Assembly (NCBI GenBank): GCA_964353875.1
Contig: CAYGXU010000061.1
Span: 1 to 18,597 of the forward strand
Origin: MGNI01 sp964353875
Lineage (GTDB): Bacteria > Chloroflexota > Anaerolineae > Anaerolineales > E44-bin32
DNA length: 18,597 bases
Reading direction: 5' to 3'
In this document: piece by piece, positions 8,458-15,290 of the stretch
Layout of the letters: each line of letters begins with the position of its first letter
Position numbering within the stretch: the stretch's first letter is position 1
Notes under the pieces: model-generated
The model's database searches: none
What the model was told of the DNA's origin: nothing
The model's input: only the letters and a program-made list of their open reading frames with translations
Translations under genes and position numbers: made by a program

Positions 8458-9279
8458 TCAGGTTCTTCTTGTTCGAATACGCAGAGCAAAACCCGCCAAT
8501 CCGTACATAGCCACTGCCAGCAGCAAACAAGCGATCAACGCTTTTGCAATCGTAAGTCCATCCCAACCGTTGTTCATCAAAGCCCGCATTGCCTCGAGAA
8601 CATAGGTGATTGGATTGAAGCCAGCGGCGGTCTTCAGCCAACCGCTGAGTAAATCCAGGGGAACGAAGGTTGGGGCGAGGAAGGTCAACGGGAAGAAGAT
8701 GAAGCTCGCGCCTTGAGTGGCGGCTGCACTGCCGCTTCCCAAGGCAGCAGAGACAGTGAAACCGGCGAAGCCCGTTCCTAGCAAAATGGCTATTCCGATG
8801 ACTGCAAGTAGCCCGAGGATCCCGGTTGCTGATTGAAGTCCAAGGAGAAGACCGATACCCAGGACAATCGTGGCCTGTAGCCCAAGTATCACCGCCCCGG
8901 CCAGGATTGGTCCAAGCAAGAGTGACGCGCGGCCAACGGGAGTCAACAAAAGTTTATTGAAATACCCATTTTGAATATCCCTGACGAGATTTTGAGCTGC
9001 GATCCCTGCTCCGGACAGCGAAGAACTTACGATCGAAAGGGGAAGGATGAACCCCAGGTAATTGTTGCTGCCCAAATTAGGTATGAAGCTGGAAGCCTTT
9101 CCAAGGGTGGAATTGTAGATAACCAGGAAGAAAACGCTGATTGCAATTGGCGGCAGGAGGGCTTCAGGCGTACGAGATAAAGTTACCAGACTTCGCCAGG
9201 TGATGAGCGCAATCTGGATAAAAAAGGGCGCTTTCGGTCCGGATGCTCGAGAAGGGGCTTCACAAGATTGTGTTCTCAT
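8458..9279 (-). CDS. DrrB-type ABC-2 transporter permease
   Basis: A 273-residue membrane protein with about six hydrophobic segments (roughly 41-57, 73-92, 118-146, 151-175, 188-206, 243-267), typical of ABC-2 permeases of the daunorubicin-resistance exporter group. The soluble loop after the second segment carries NLVRDIQNGYFNKLLLTPVGR, close to the conserved 'E-x-x-x-G-x-x-x-x-L-x-x-P-x-x-R' coupling region, and the last third has FVPLDLLSGWLKTAAGFNPITYVLEAMRAL, a hallmark of the family. The start has GGAGG 10 nt upstream. It follows the ATPase gene by 38 nt, so the two form one transcript and one exporter. The cargo (drug, lipid or glycolipid) cannot be predicted. Confidence 0.93.
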   Translation of the reverse strand: MRTQSCEAPSRASGPKAPFFIQIALITWRSLVTLSRTPEALLPPIAISVFFLVIYNSTLGKASSFIPNLGSNNYLGFILPLSIVSSSLSGAGIAAQNLVRDIQNGYFNKLLLTPVGRASLLLGPILAGAVILGLQATIVLGIGLLLGLQSATGILGLLAVIGIAILLGTGFAGFTVSAALGSGSAAATQGASFIFFPLTFLAPTFVPLDLLSGWLKTAAGFNPITYVLEAMRALMNNGWDGLTIAKALIACLLLAVAMYGLAGFALRIRTRRT

Positions 9280-9317
9280 AAGTACAAATCCTCCAATATA
9301 ATCATTCGATGAAGAAA

Positions 9318-10295
9318 TCAGTCAACTGATTCCGGATTACTTTCCTGACTCTTCAGGCGCTGCCCCGTGACTTGCAGGAAGACGTCATCCAGAGTGGGTT
9401 GTGTAAGGGTGAGCGAGATCGGGCTGAGTTCTGCTGCTGCAAGACGCTTGACCACACCTGAGATTTGCTCAGCCGCATTGTTTATGTAAAGGCGGACTGT
9501 ATTGCGATCGATTTGTACTCGATTGGCAATTGGAATCAATTGATTGCGCGCCTTCTCAGCGCTTTCACGTTCTCCGAAGGCGACATTAATCGATTCCGTC
9601 CCCATATCTGCTTTAAGTTTTGCAGGGGAACCCTCGATCATAATTTTCCCACGATCGATGATAGCGATCATATCCGACAATTCATCCGCTTCTTCCAAGT
9701 ATTGGGTGGTGAGGAAGATGGTCATCCCCAGCGACTGGTTAAGACGGCGAACCTCATTCCAGACATCACGGCGGCTGGCTGGATCAAGCCCGGCAGTGGG
9801 TTCATCAAGAAACAGGATCTCCGGTTCATGCACCAAAGCAAGCGCCAAATCCAACCGGCGCCGCATTCCGCCGCTATAGGTTCCAACGCGACGAACCACT
9901 GCATCGGATAGCCCGACCAATTCGAGCAACTCCGAGGCTCTGCTTACGGCTTGCCTGCGGTTGGCGCCAAAGAGCTGCCCTTGAAGGGTGAGCAACTCCA
10001 TCGACTTCATCAGCGGATCGAGACCAATCTCCTGTAGGGCGACACCAGCGATACGCCTCACTTGATCCGCCTCGCAAACCACATCATACCCTCCAACCAG
10101 GGCACGACCTTCGCTCGGTAATCCTAAGGTGGTCAGGATTTTGATGGTGGTGCTTTTTCCGGCGCCATTTGGACCGAGGAAACCGAAGATCTCACCGGCA
10201 TTGACTTTGAAAGAAATACCGTCAACAGCGGTAACCTCCCCAGGGTATCGTTTGATCAAGTTATCTACGATTATTTCTCTGTTTGACATTGACAT
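9318..10295 (-). CDS. DrrA-type ABC transporter ATP-binding protein
   Basis: A 325-residue ATPase that powers the permease encoded 38 nt downstream. Walker A GPNGAGKST (41-49), Q-loop Q88, signature SGGMRR (141-146), Walker B LFLDEP (161-166) and D-loop AGLD are intact. The switch position usually occupied by His is Gln (Q198 in LTTQYLEEAD), which is common in the DrrA subgroup. The C-terminal 90 residues form the DrrA-specific extension ending in QPTLDDVFLQVTG. The ATG at 10293-10295 is supported by GAGG (10303-10306) 7 nt upstream. A second ATG two codons later is possible. It lies 139 nt after the SDR-like gene on the same strand. Confidence 0.95.
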   Translation of the reverse strand: MSMSNREIIVDNLIKRYPGEVTAVDGISFKVNAGEIFGFLGPNGAGKSTTIKILTTLGLPSEGRALVGGYDVVCEADQVRRIAGVALQEIGLDPLMKSMELLTLQGQLFGANRRQAVSRASELLELVGLSDAVVRRVGTYSGGMRRRLDLALALVHEPEILFLDEPTAGLDPASRRDVWNEVRRLNQSLGMTIFLTTQYLEEADELSDMIAIIDRGKIMIEGSPAKLKADMGTESINVAFGERESAEKARNQLIPIANRVQIDRNTVRLYINNAAEQISGVVKRLAAAELSPISLTLTQPTLDDVFLQVTGQRLKSQESNPESVD

Positions 10296-10434
10296 TCATT
10301 TTCCTCGCATGATTTTATATTTTTTCTTCGATATCGTTGTCCGATAGTTTTCACGCTCTTACCTTAACATCGATTTTGTCAATGATCATTCCCAGACAGG
10401 GTTCCATTCTTCTTTCGATCATGCTGCATCTCCA

Positions 10435-11373
10435 TTACTTCCTCATGAATTGCGCAATCGTATCCCGCATTCGGAAAGCTTTCATATAGGGAGCAATATA
10501 GGCGATTGTAAAGGCGCGTGGATTTGAGACGAATTCCCCTAATCCATTGTCTTGCGTGACATTGCTTACCGCCAGAAGTTCAAGCAGGCCGCGCGTAACG
10601 GGCGGGGAGGGCAGGAATATCTCCATCAGCGTGACGAGGAAACGCAAGAAAGGCATGGGAAAACGGACGAATATCCTTCGGGCTCCGATGGCGGTCAGAG
10701 TATGGCGTTCGATCTCCTCCAGTGACAGGATTTCTGGGCCGCCCAATTCATACTTTGCGCCGATGGTTTTATCATCATCCAAGGCTTTCACCACAGACGT
10801 GACAACATCCTCGACCCAAACCGGCTGGAAGATGGCTTTTTCATCGCCGACGATGGGGAAGATCAGAGGTGTGAGGGGCGCCAGTCGAGCGAAGATGTTG
10901 GCGAATTCATCTTCTGCTCCCCAGACGACAGAGGGTCGAAAAACGGTCCATGCCAAATCAGATTGGGTGACGTATTGCTGTGCTTTCCCTTTAGAGGCCA
11001 GGAAACGGTATGGCAGGGATGGCTCAGCGCCCAATTGAGATAGGTGGATAAAACGCGAGATGCCTGCATTTTGAACTGCATCCGCGAGATTCACGGTCCC
11101 TTGGAAGTTGATCGCCTCATAGGTGCGTCCGCCCTTTTCAATGGCGATGGCGACGGTATGGATCACAGCACTGATACCTTCAAGAACAGAGGCAAGGGAG
11201 TTCGGTTTAGTGACATCCCCTTCAACCCATTGCACCTCAAGCCCGGAAAGGCGACCCTCTCGTTTGGCCTTTTCGGGATTTCGTATCAAGGCACGAACGG
11301 GCTTACCGAGCTCGGTCAGTCTGCGGACAATGTGGCTACCAATGTAACCTGAGCCACCAGTGACAAGAATCAT
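10435..11373 (-). CDS. NDUFA9-like atypical SDR, NAD(P)-binding protein
   Basis: A 312-residue Rossmann-fold protein of the atypical/extended short-chain dehydrogenase type, closest in style to the complex I NDUFA9/YbjT-like group. The nucleotide motif TGGSGYIGSH (5-14) is at the N-terminus, with EGDVTKP (about 51-57) contacting the adenine side, VIHTVA after beta-4, and LSQLGAEPSLPYRFLASKGKAQ (about 111-132) in place of the classical Tyr-x-x-x-Lys active site; the spacing Y122-K128 is atypical. FRPSVVWG (145-152) and the FQPVWVEDVV segment fit the family. Members often act as quinone- or isoprenoid-related chaperones or reductases, but the function here is open. GGAG lies 6 nt before the ATG. 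Confidence 0.88.
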   Translation of the reverse strand: MILVTGGSGYIGSHIVRRLTELGKPVRALIRNPEKAKREGRLSGLEVQWVEGDVTKPNSLASVLEGISAVIHTVAIAIEKGGRTYEAINFQGTVNLADAVQNAGISRFIHLSQLGAEPSLPYRFLASKGKAQQYVTQSDLAWTVFRPSVVWGAEDEFANIFARLAPLTPLIFPIVGDEKAIFQPVWVEDVVTSVVKALDDDKTIGAKYELGGPEILSLEEIERHTLTAIGARRIFVRFPMPFLRFLVTLMEIFLPSPPVTRGLLELLAVSNVTQDNGLGEFVSNPRAFTIAYIAPYMKAFRMRDTIAQFMRK

Positions 11374-11430
11374 GTGCTACTCCTCTTGACGAACATTTCT
11401 AGTAACCACTCAACCTTGCCTGCAAACGCA

Positions 11431-11446
11431 AACCCTAAGGGTCTTT
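11431..11446 (+). repeat. Short palindromic motif related to the dispersed repeat
   Basis: ACCCT-A-AGGGT (11432-11442) followed by CTTT. It shares the exact 9-mer AGGGTCTTT with repeat copy A and lies 63 nt before copy B. It could be a third, degraded copy or an independent small hairpin. Confidence 0.4.
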
Positions 11447-11493
11447 CAGGTAAGCAAGTGGTTGAATTTGTAGGAAATTTGCTCTTTAAAGTT

Positions 11494-11543
11494 AAGCTTG
11501 GATTGCATAATAGACCTTAAGGATCTTTTCCTGAATAGTTGCC
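11494..11543 (+). repeat. Dispersed repeat, copy B
   Basis: Direct-orientation partner of 12-60. The centre is the perfect palindrome CCTTAAGG (11515-11522) followed by ATCTTTT, and the end is the exact run CCTGAATAGTTGCC shared with copy A. The two copies lie about 11.5 kb apart, both outside genes. Confidence 0.7.
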
Positions 11544-11664
11544 ATTTTATTATGAAGCCTCTGCGCATCAACCATCGGGCAGGCGATAATCTCTTCTAAC
11601 TTTATGCACACTTCCCATTTATCCCTTGAATCGTAAGTGATGTCGGTTTGAGTAGCCCGATTGC

Positions 11665-13002
11665 TCATAAGCTTCTCTCGGAGGCTGACGAAAATCGATG
11701 GATCAGCCCCTTAAGAGATGCCTCAATAATCCCTCCCTTTTTCGCCAAGATTTCGTCTAGCGCAAGAGTGTATGCCTCAAGCAATTGACCGAGAACTTTA
11801 TCTGAGAATCCATAGTTCATGACAAGCCCTCTGATCCATGTGATTTGATCCTCAAGAAAGGAGAACTCACCTAGTAACAATACCGCCAGGATGTTCTCTG
11901 AGAGAAAACGGATCACCATGTTCAGGTACTCTTCAGGGATTTCTCCCTCGAGCCCTGCCTCCCAAACGGCCGCTTCAATCTGAGGCAGGTATTCCCGGAA
12001 GTAGATATAAGCTTTTTGATAATCTTTTGAAGCAGAGACGATCTCGGGAAGCGGAGGAGGGTAATTTAATAGACTTTCGACAACCGCAGATACCTCAACA
12101 ATATTTTCGCCTATGAAATATCCGGGGATTCTTCTACGGATCTCGGGAAAATGATTGAATACGCGGCCAGCAAAGGCGAGGGGAATGCGCTTCTCCTGGA
12201 TTAGGCGCGCCATTTGCAGAGTGCTTGCTGCGGTCTGAAGTTGTTGAGCGATGAGAATCACCAGGTTGGGACTCGTACTGGACAGTGCTTGTTCGAGTCT
12301 TTGCAGAGGGACATTGGCGCCCAGGAAAAAAACCTGCCTACCTGCTCGACGCAAGAGGTAACTCACAAGCAGAGGGCTGAAAGTATGCTCCTCGCCCGGT
12401 GGACAGAGTGTCAGTATCCGACCCGGGAGTGTGGCCGGAGGGGAAGCTGCCAAGACGGATTCCAGGCGGCGGATGGCCAACTCTGAGGCGAAATGCTCTT
12501 GTTGAACGGTCGTCTCGGCTTGGTACCATTCTTCACCGATCTCAGCCAACCCTTTCATGAGAACTTCGATGAAAACAATCTCGGGGGGGTAAAAAGCGAA
12601 AGAACGCGTCAGGATTTGATCGGCTATGCTTTCGTTGAACTGCTTACAAGCCGCGATCCATTCCCGGCGCAAGGCATCGAGATTTCCCCCCATCGTTGGA
12701 GAGATGGTTGGGGGTGAGGTCGAGGGTATGGTTCGTAATGGATCTTGCCCTTCCCTTACAAGTGAATGCCATAGGTCAACTGCGCGGCTGATGCTTAAGC
12801 CCTCCCCCTGTCGTGCGATCAGCCATTTGAAAGTCTCGATATCCCTCTGGGTATAGAGGCGATGACCGCCTTGGCTGCGCGCCGGTTCTGGTAGCCCATA
12901 GCGGCGCTCCCAGGCGCGCAAGGTATCCGGTTTTAAGCCTGTCTCGCGAACGACGGCCTTCATATTATAGGTGGCGGAGCTTTGATCGTCTCTTTCTTCC
13001 AT
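11665..13002 (-). CDS. MerR-family regulator with B12-binding domain (CarH/LitR-like photoreceptor) and extra C-terminal domain
   Basis: A 445-residue transcription regulator. The MerR DNA-binding domain is at 11-80 (LKPDTLRAWERRYGLPEPARSQGGHRLY). A helical cap about 105-185 carries W159-x9-E169-H170, the W-x9-EH signature of adenosylcobalamin photoreceptors of the CarH type. The cobalamin Rossmann domain about 193-310 has H206 in EEHTFS at the place of the lower-ligand His. In this class, the dark AdoCbl-bound tetramer represses and light breaks it up. Two oddities: the residue after W159 is Tyr, where Thermus CarH has the His (H132) that ligates cobalt after light, and an extra helical domain (about 325-440) makes the protein much longer than the roughly 300 residues usual for CarH. 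It heads a minus-strand run that includes a photolyase. A possible promoter (TGGACA at 13061-13066, TAGACT at 13039-13044, minus strand) lies just upstream. Confidence 0.92.
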   Translation of the reverse strand: MEERDDQSSATYNMKAVVRETGLKPDTLRAWERRYGLPEPARSQGGHRLYTQRDIETFKWLIARQGEGLSISRAVDLWHSLVREGQDPLRTIPSTSPPTISPTMGGNLDALRREWIAACKQFNESIADQILTRSFAFYPPEIVFIEVLMKGLAEIGEEWYQAETTVQQEHFASELAIRRLESVLAASPPATLPGRILTLCPPGEEHTFSPLLVSYLLRRAGRQVFFLGANVPLQRLEQALSSTSPNLVILIAQQLQTAASTLQMARLIQEKRIPLAFAGRVFNHFPEIRRRIPGYFIGENIVEVSAVVESLLNYPPPLPEIVSASKDYQKAYIYFREYLPQIEAAVWEAGLEGEIPEEYLNMVIRFLSENILAVLLLGEFSFLEDQITWIRGLVMNYGFSDKVLGQLLEAYTLALDEILAKKGGIIEASLKGLIHRFSSASERSL

Positions 13003-13033
13003 GATTATGCAATCCTTTCCTGGATGCCTCTTC

Positions 13034-13348
13034 TCAATAGTCTACCTTATTTGACGGTTTTGTCCAGTTATTATCCAGAAAGGATTCTTGCGAGTGGCCC
13101 AGAAAGCGCTGCATATGATCGCCGGGCTTCATCGCCGAGCGCCAATGGGCGACATCCGCCTTTGAGAGGGCCCTGCCGCGTGCGATGCCCTCCAGCTGCC
13201 GGCAGGCTGCTTTGCCATGGCAGATCAATAAGAGCGCTAAAAGCAAGTGGTTCTGATCGCAGCAGCCTGCGCTGAAGTGCGCTTTCTCGACCCCTCCCCG
13301 GCGATCGCGGGGCACTGCAGGCTGTGATGTGAACATAATGTCAAACAT
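13034..13348 (-). CDS. Doubtful small ORF, unknown
   Basis: An open frame of 104 codons between the CarH-like gene and the fasciclin gene, reading toward the former. Its middle part has GC-rich third positions and a segment with Cys and His residues (CHGKAACRQLEGIARGRALS), so it looks somewhat gene-like. The start codon, however, lies inside the inverted-repeat operator of the fasciclin promoter, and no ribosome binding site precedes it. The region is more GC-rich than its flanks. It could be a real small gene, a remnant, or chance. I do not recognise the product. Confidence 0.3.
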   Translation of the reverse strand: MFDIMFTSQPAVPRDRRGGVEKAHFSAGCCDQNHLLLALLLICHGKAACRQLEGIARGRALSKADVAHWRSAMKPGDHMQRFLGHSQESFLDNNWTKPSNKVDY

Positions 13349-13369
13349 TAATCAATTATTAATTTGACA
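13339..13369. promoter_or_regulatory. Inverted-repeat operator candidate overlapping the fasciclin -35 box
   Basis: The exact half-sites TGTCAAA (13339-13345) and TTTGACA (13363-13369) face each other across 17 nt. Inside them lie two ATTAAT motifs (13347-13352, 13358-13363). The right half-site contains the -35 hexamer TTGACA, so a bound repressor would block RNA polymerase. Because the site lies between the CarH-like gene and the fasciclin gene, that regulator is the first candidate to bind it (inference). Confidence 0.6.
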
Positions 13370-13390
13370 ATATCGCGATTATCATATAAT
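13364..13390 (+). promoter_or_regulatory. Sigma-70-type promoter of the fasciclin gene
   Basis: A consensus TTGACA (13364-13369) and a consensus TATAAT (13385-13390) are separated by 15 nt, shorter than the usual 17. An overlapping TAATAT (13387-13392) gives a 17-nt spacer as an alternative. The transcript would begin near 13397 and leave a leader of about 30 nt with GAGGA 7 nt before the ATG. Confidence 0.65.
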
Positions 13391-13427
13391 ATTAGATCAA
13401 ATTAGTCCAAATATAGAGGAAGAAGAA

Positions 13428-14783
13428 ATGAAAACCCGAATGCTCGTAAGTTCCCTAATCTTGGCGGCGCTGGTGCTTGGTGCATGTGCAAAAGCGACGC
13501 CCCCGGCCGCTGTGCCGACTGCAAAGCCCACTGAGAAACCCGTCATGGAACCTACCGCGGTACCAGAGCCGCAGGACATCGTCGACATCGCTGTTGCAGA
13601 TGGCCGTTTCCAAACGTTGGTGGCGGCGCTGCAAGCGGCTGAATTGGCGGAAGCCCTCAAGGGCGAAGGTCCCTTCACCGTCTTCGCTCCCACCGATGAG
13701 GCCTTTGCAGCCTTGCCGGAAGGCACAGTTGAGGCCCTCTTGGCAGATATCCCCGCATTGACCAACATCCTGCTCTATCATGTGGTCGATGGGAAAGTCA
13801 TGGCCGCCGATGTTGTCAACCTGTCGCAGGCGCTGACCCTTCAAGGCCAATACGCCAGCATTATGGTTGATGGCGGCAAGGTGATGGTGGACAACGCCCA
13901 GGTCATCCTGGCCGATATTGAAGCTTCCAATGGTGTGATCCATGTCATCGACACGGTGATCCTACCGGAGACGCGTGACATCGTTGACATCGCAGTGGAA
14001 GATGGCCGTTTCACAACGTTGGTGGCCGCTGTGCAAGCTGCAGGCTTGGTGGATGCGCTTAAGGGCGAAGGTCCATTCACGGTTTTTGCCCCTACCGACG
14101 AAGCCTTTGGGGCTTTACCTGAGGGGACCATTGAAGCCTTGCTGGCCGATCTCCCGCTCCTCACTGAAATCCTGCTCTACCACGTCGTGCCAGGTAAATT
14201 CATGGCAGTCGATGTGCTTGGCCTCTCGAACGCTGAGACTCTGCAGGGGCAATATGTAAACTTCAGCTTGGATATGGGCAAGGCCTATGCTGATGGGGCG
14301 GAAATCATCATCACGGATATCGAGGCCTCCAATGGCGTGATCCATGTCATCGACGCGGTGATCCTACCGGAGACGCGTGACATCGTTGATATCGCCGTGG
14401 AAGATGGCCGTTTCCAGACTTTGGTTGCGGCTATACAAGCGGCTGAATTGGCGGAAGCCCTCAAGGGCGAAGGTCCCTTCACCGTCTTCGCTCCCACCGA
14501 TGAGGCCTTTGCAGCCTTGCCGGAAGGCACAGTTGAGGCCCTCTTGGCAGATATCCCCGCATTGACCAACATCCTGCTCTATCATGTCGTTGAAGGCAAA
14601 GTGATGGCTGCTGACGTGGTTGGTCTTAGTGAGGCACAAACCCTCTTGGGTGAGAGTGTGAAGATCAAGGTCGATATGGGGAAAGTCTATATTGACTATG
14701 CCCAGGTCATCATCACCGACATCGAGGCTTCCAATGGCGTGATCCATGTCATCGACGCGGTGTTGCTCCCGCCCGAAGCCTAA
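13428..14783 (+). CDS. Lipoprotein with three fasciclin (FAS1) domains
   Basis: A 451-residue secreted lipoprotein, likely an adhesion or matrix protein on the cell surface. The signal peptide ends in the lipobox LGAC, with C20 as the lipid-bearing residue, followed by a Pro/Thr/Lys linker (21-48). Three FAS1 domains follow at about 50-180, 184-314 and 318-449, each with the H1 motif GPFTVFAPTDEAF, a YHVV segment and the H2-like GVIHVIDxVxLP ending. The repeat period is 134 residues (402 nt). Domains 1 and 3 share a 152-nt identical DNA tract, so the array grew or was homogenised recently. The ATG at 13428 has a good GAGGA site. A promoter with an operator-like inverted repeat lies upstream, and a strong terminator follows. 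Confidence 0.96.
   Translation: MKTRMLVSSLILAALVLGACAKATPPAAVPTAKPTEKPVMEPTAVPEPQDIVDIAVADGRFQTLVAALQAAELAEALKGEGPFTVFAPTDEAFAALPEGTVEALLADIPALTNILLYHVVDGKVMAADVVNLSQALTLQGQYASIMVDGGKVMVDNAQVILADIEASNGVIHVIDTVILPETRDIVDIAVEDGRFTTLVAAVQAAGLVDALKGEGPFTVFAPTDEAFGALPEGTIEALLADLPLLTEILLYHVVPGKFMAVDVLGLSNAETLQGQYVNFSLDMGKAYADGAEIIITDIEASNGVIHVIDAVILPETRDIVDIAVEDGRFQTLVAAIQAAELAEALKGEGPFTVFAPTDEAFAALPEGTVEALLADIPALTNILLYHVVEGKVMAADVVGLSEAQTLLGESVKIKVDMGKVYIDYAQVIITDIEASNGVIHVIDAVLLPPEA
13632..13783 (+). repeat. 152-nt identical direct repeat, copy 1 (FAS1 domain 1)
   Basis: This tract is base-for-base identical to 14436-14587, offset by 804 nt (two 402-nt domain periods). It encodes the core of FAS1 domain 1, including the H1 motif. 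Domain 2 between the copies is clearly more divergent at the DNA level. Confidence 0.9.
14436..14587 (+). repeat. 152-nt identical direct repeat, copy 2 (FAS1 domain 3)
   Basis: Partner of 13632-13783. Identity across synonymous positions points to recent duplication or gene conversion, not to protein-level constraint. Confidence 0.9.
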
Positions 14784-14817
14784 TCCAAAGAACGTTGGAA
14801 ACACTCATCTAAGAATC

Positions 14818-14856
14818 GAGAACAGGAAGGAAAATCCACCCTTCCTGTTCTCTTTT
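14818..14856 (+). terminator. Rho-independent terminator of the fasciclin gene
   Basis: A perfect 13-bp stem (GAGAACAGGAAGG at 14818-14830 with its complement at 14840-14852), a 9-nt loop, and TTTT directly after (14853-14856). It lies 35 nt after the fasciclin stop codon. Confidence 0.92.
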
Positions 14857-15290
14857 CCTTAAATCTCGATTCAGAGCAGGATCGCATGCAGGCAAAGATA
14901 AAGATAGCCCATAGACACACGGATTTTCGAGTTATTGAGATCTGGCATTCGATCCACCCAAGCCTCTGGAAATGACCTCTCTCCATGGAGAAAGCGTTTT
15001 GTCCTTCGGAAAAGTAAGCTTATAATGAGAACAATGTTGATGATCCAATCTGTGTTGATTGGCCGTCCATAGCGTAAACACAGAAGGTAATGGTTCCAGA
15101 AAAACCTTCCGAAAAAAAGTGCATCGTTTCTTGATCTGCAAATTGCTTCATTTATCCTGTAGGGCGTCATCATCTGCATCAAAGAATAGGACCGAATTCC
15201 GAGATGAGGAAATCGACCAATACTGTTTAATTAAAAGCTTCCAAAGATGGCGATAGTCAGCCAAGAACATCATAGCGGGAGGATGATTGC
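14857..15290. other. Non-coding gap before the kinase fusion
   Basis: No convincing gene. A minus-strand frame at 14871-15182 (103 codons, TTG start, no ribosome binding site) and a plus-strand frame at 15059-15256 give unrecognisable products. A TATAAT at 15021-15026 lacks a good -35 and lies about 265 nt before the kinase. The 12-nt palindrome TCTCCATGGAGA (14980-14991) and the 10-nt palindrome TTTAATTAAA (15226-15235) are noted without a role. The kinase ribosome binding site GGGAGG is at 15277-15282. Confidence 0.4.

Larger units (their letters stand above)
11374..11664. other. Intergenic region with the second copy of the dispersed repeat
   Basis: About 290 nt between the CarH-like gene and the SDR-like gene. 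It holds repeat copy B (11494-11543) and a related short palindromic motif (11431-11446). No open frame of interest was seen. The gap is wide enough to hold a separate promoter for the SDR gene. Confidence 0.5.

Noticed and set aside
9465..9911. 148-codon frame opposite the DrrA-type ATPase
   Set aside because: It is the antisense shadow of a well-supported ABC ATPase with all motifs in the other strand.
9318..10295. Gln in place of the switch His in the ATPase as a sign of a dead enzyme
   Set aside because: Gln at this position in TTQYLEEAD is common in DrrA-type ATPases, so it is not evidence of loss of function.
13578..14783. Regular long repeats as a possible CRISPR or other array
   Set aside because: The repeats have a 402-nt period inside one open frame and are explained by three fasciclin domains.
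15021..15026. TATAAT as the promoter of the kinase fusion
   Set aside because: No acceptable -35 box at normal spacing, and it lies about 265 nt before the start codon; too weak to call.
14871..15182. 103-codon minus-strand frame after the fasciclin terminator
   Set aside because: TTG start without a ribosome binding site, and a product with no recognisable features.
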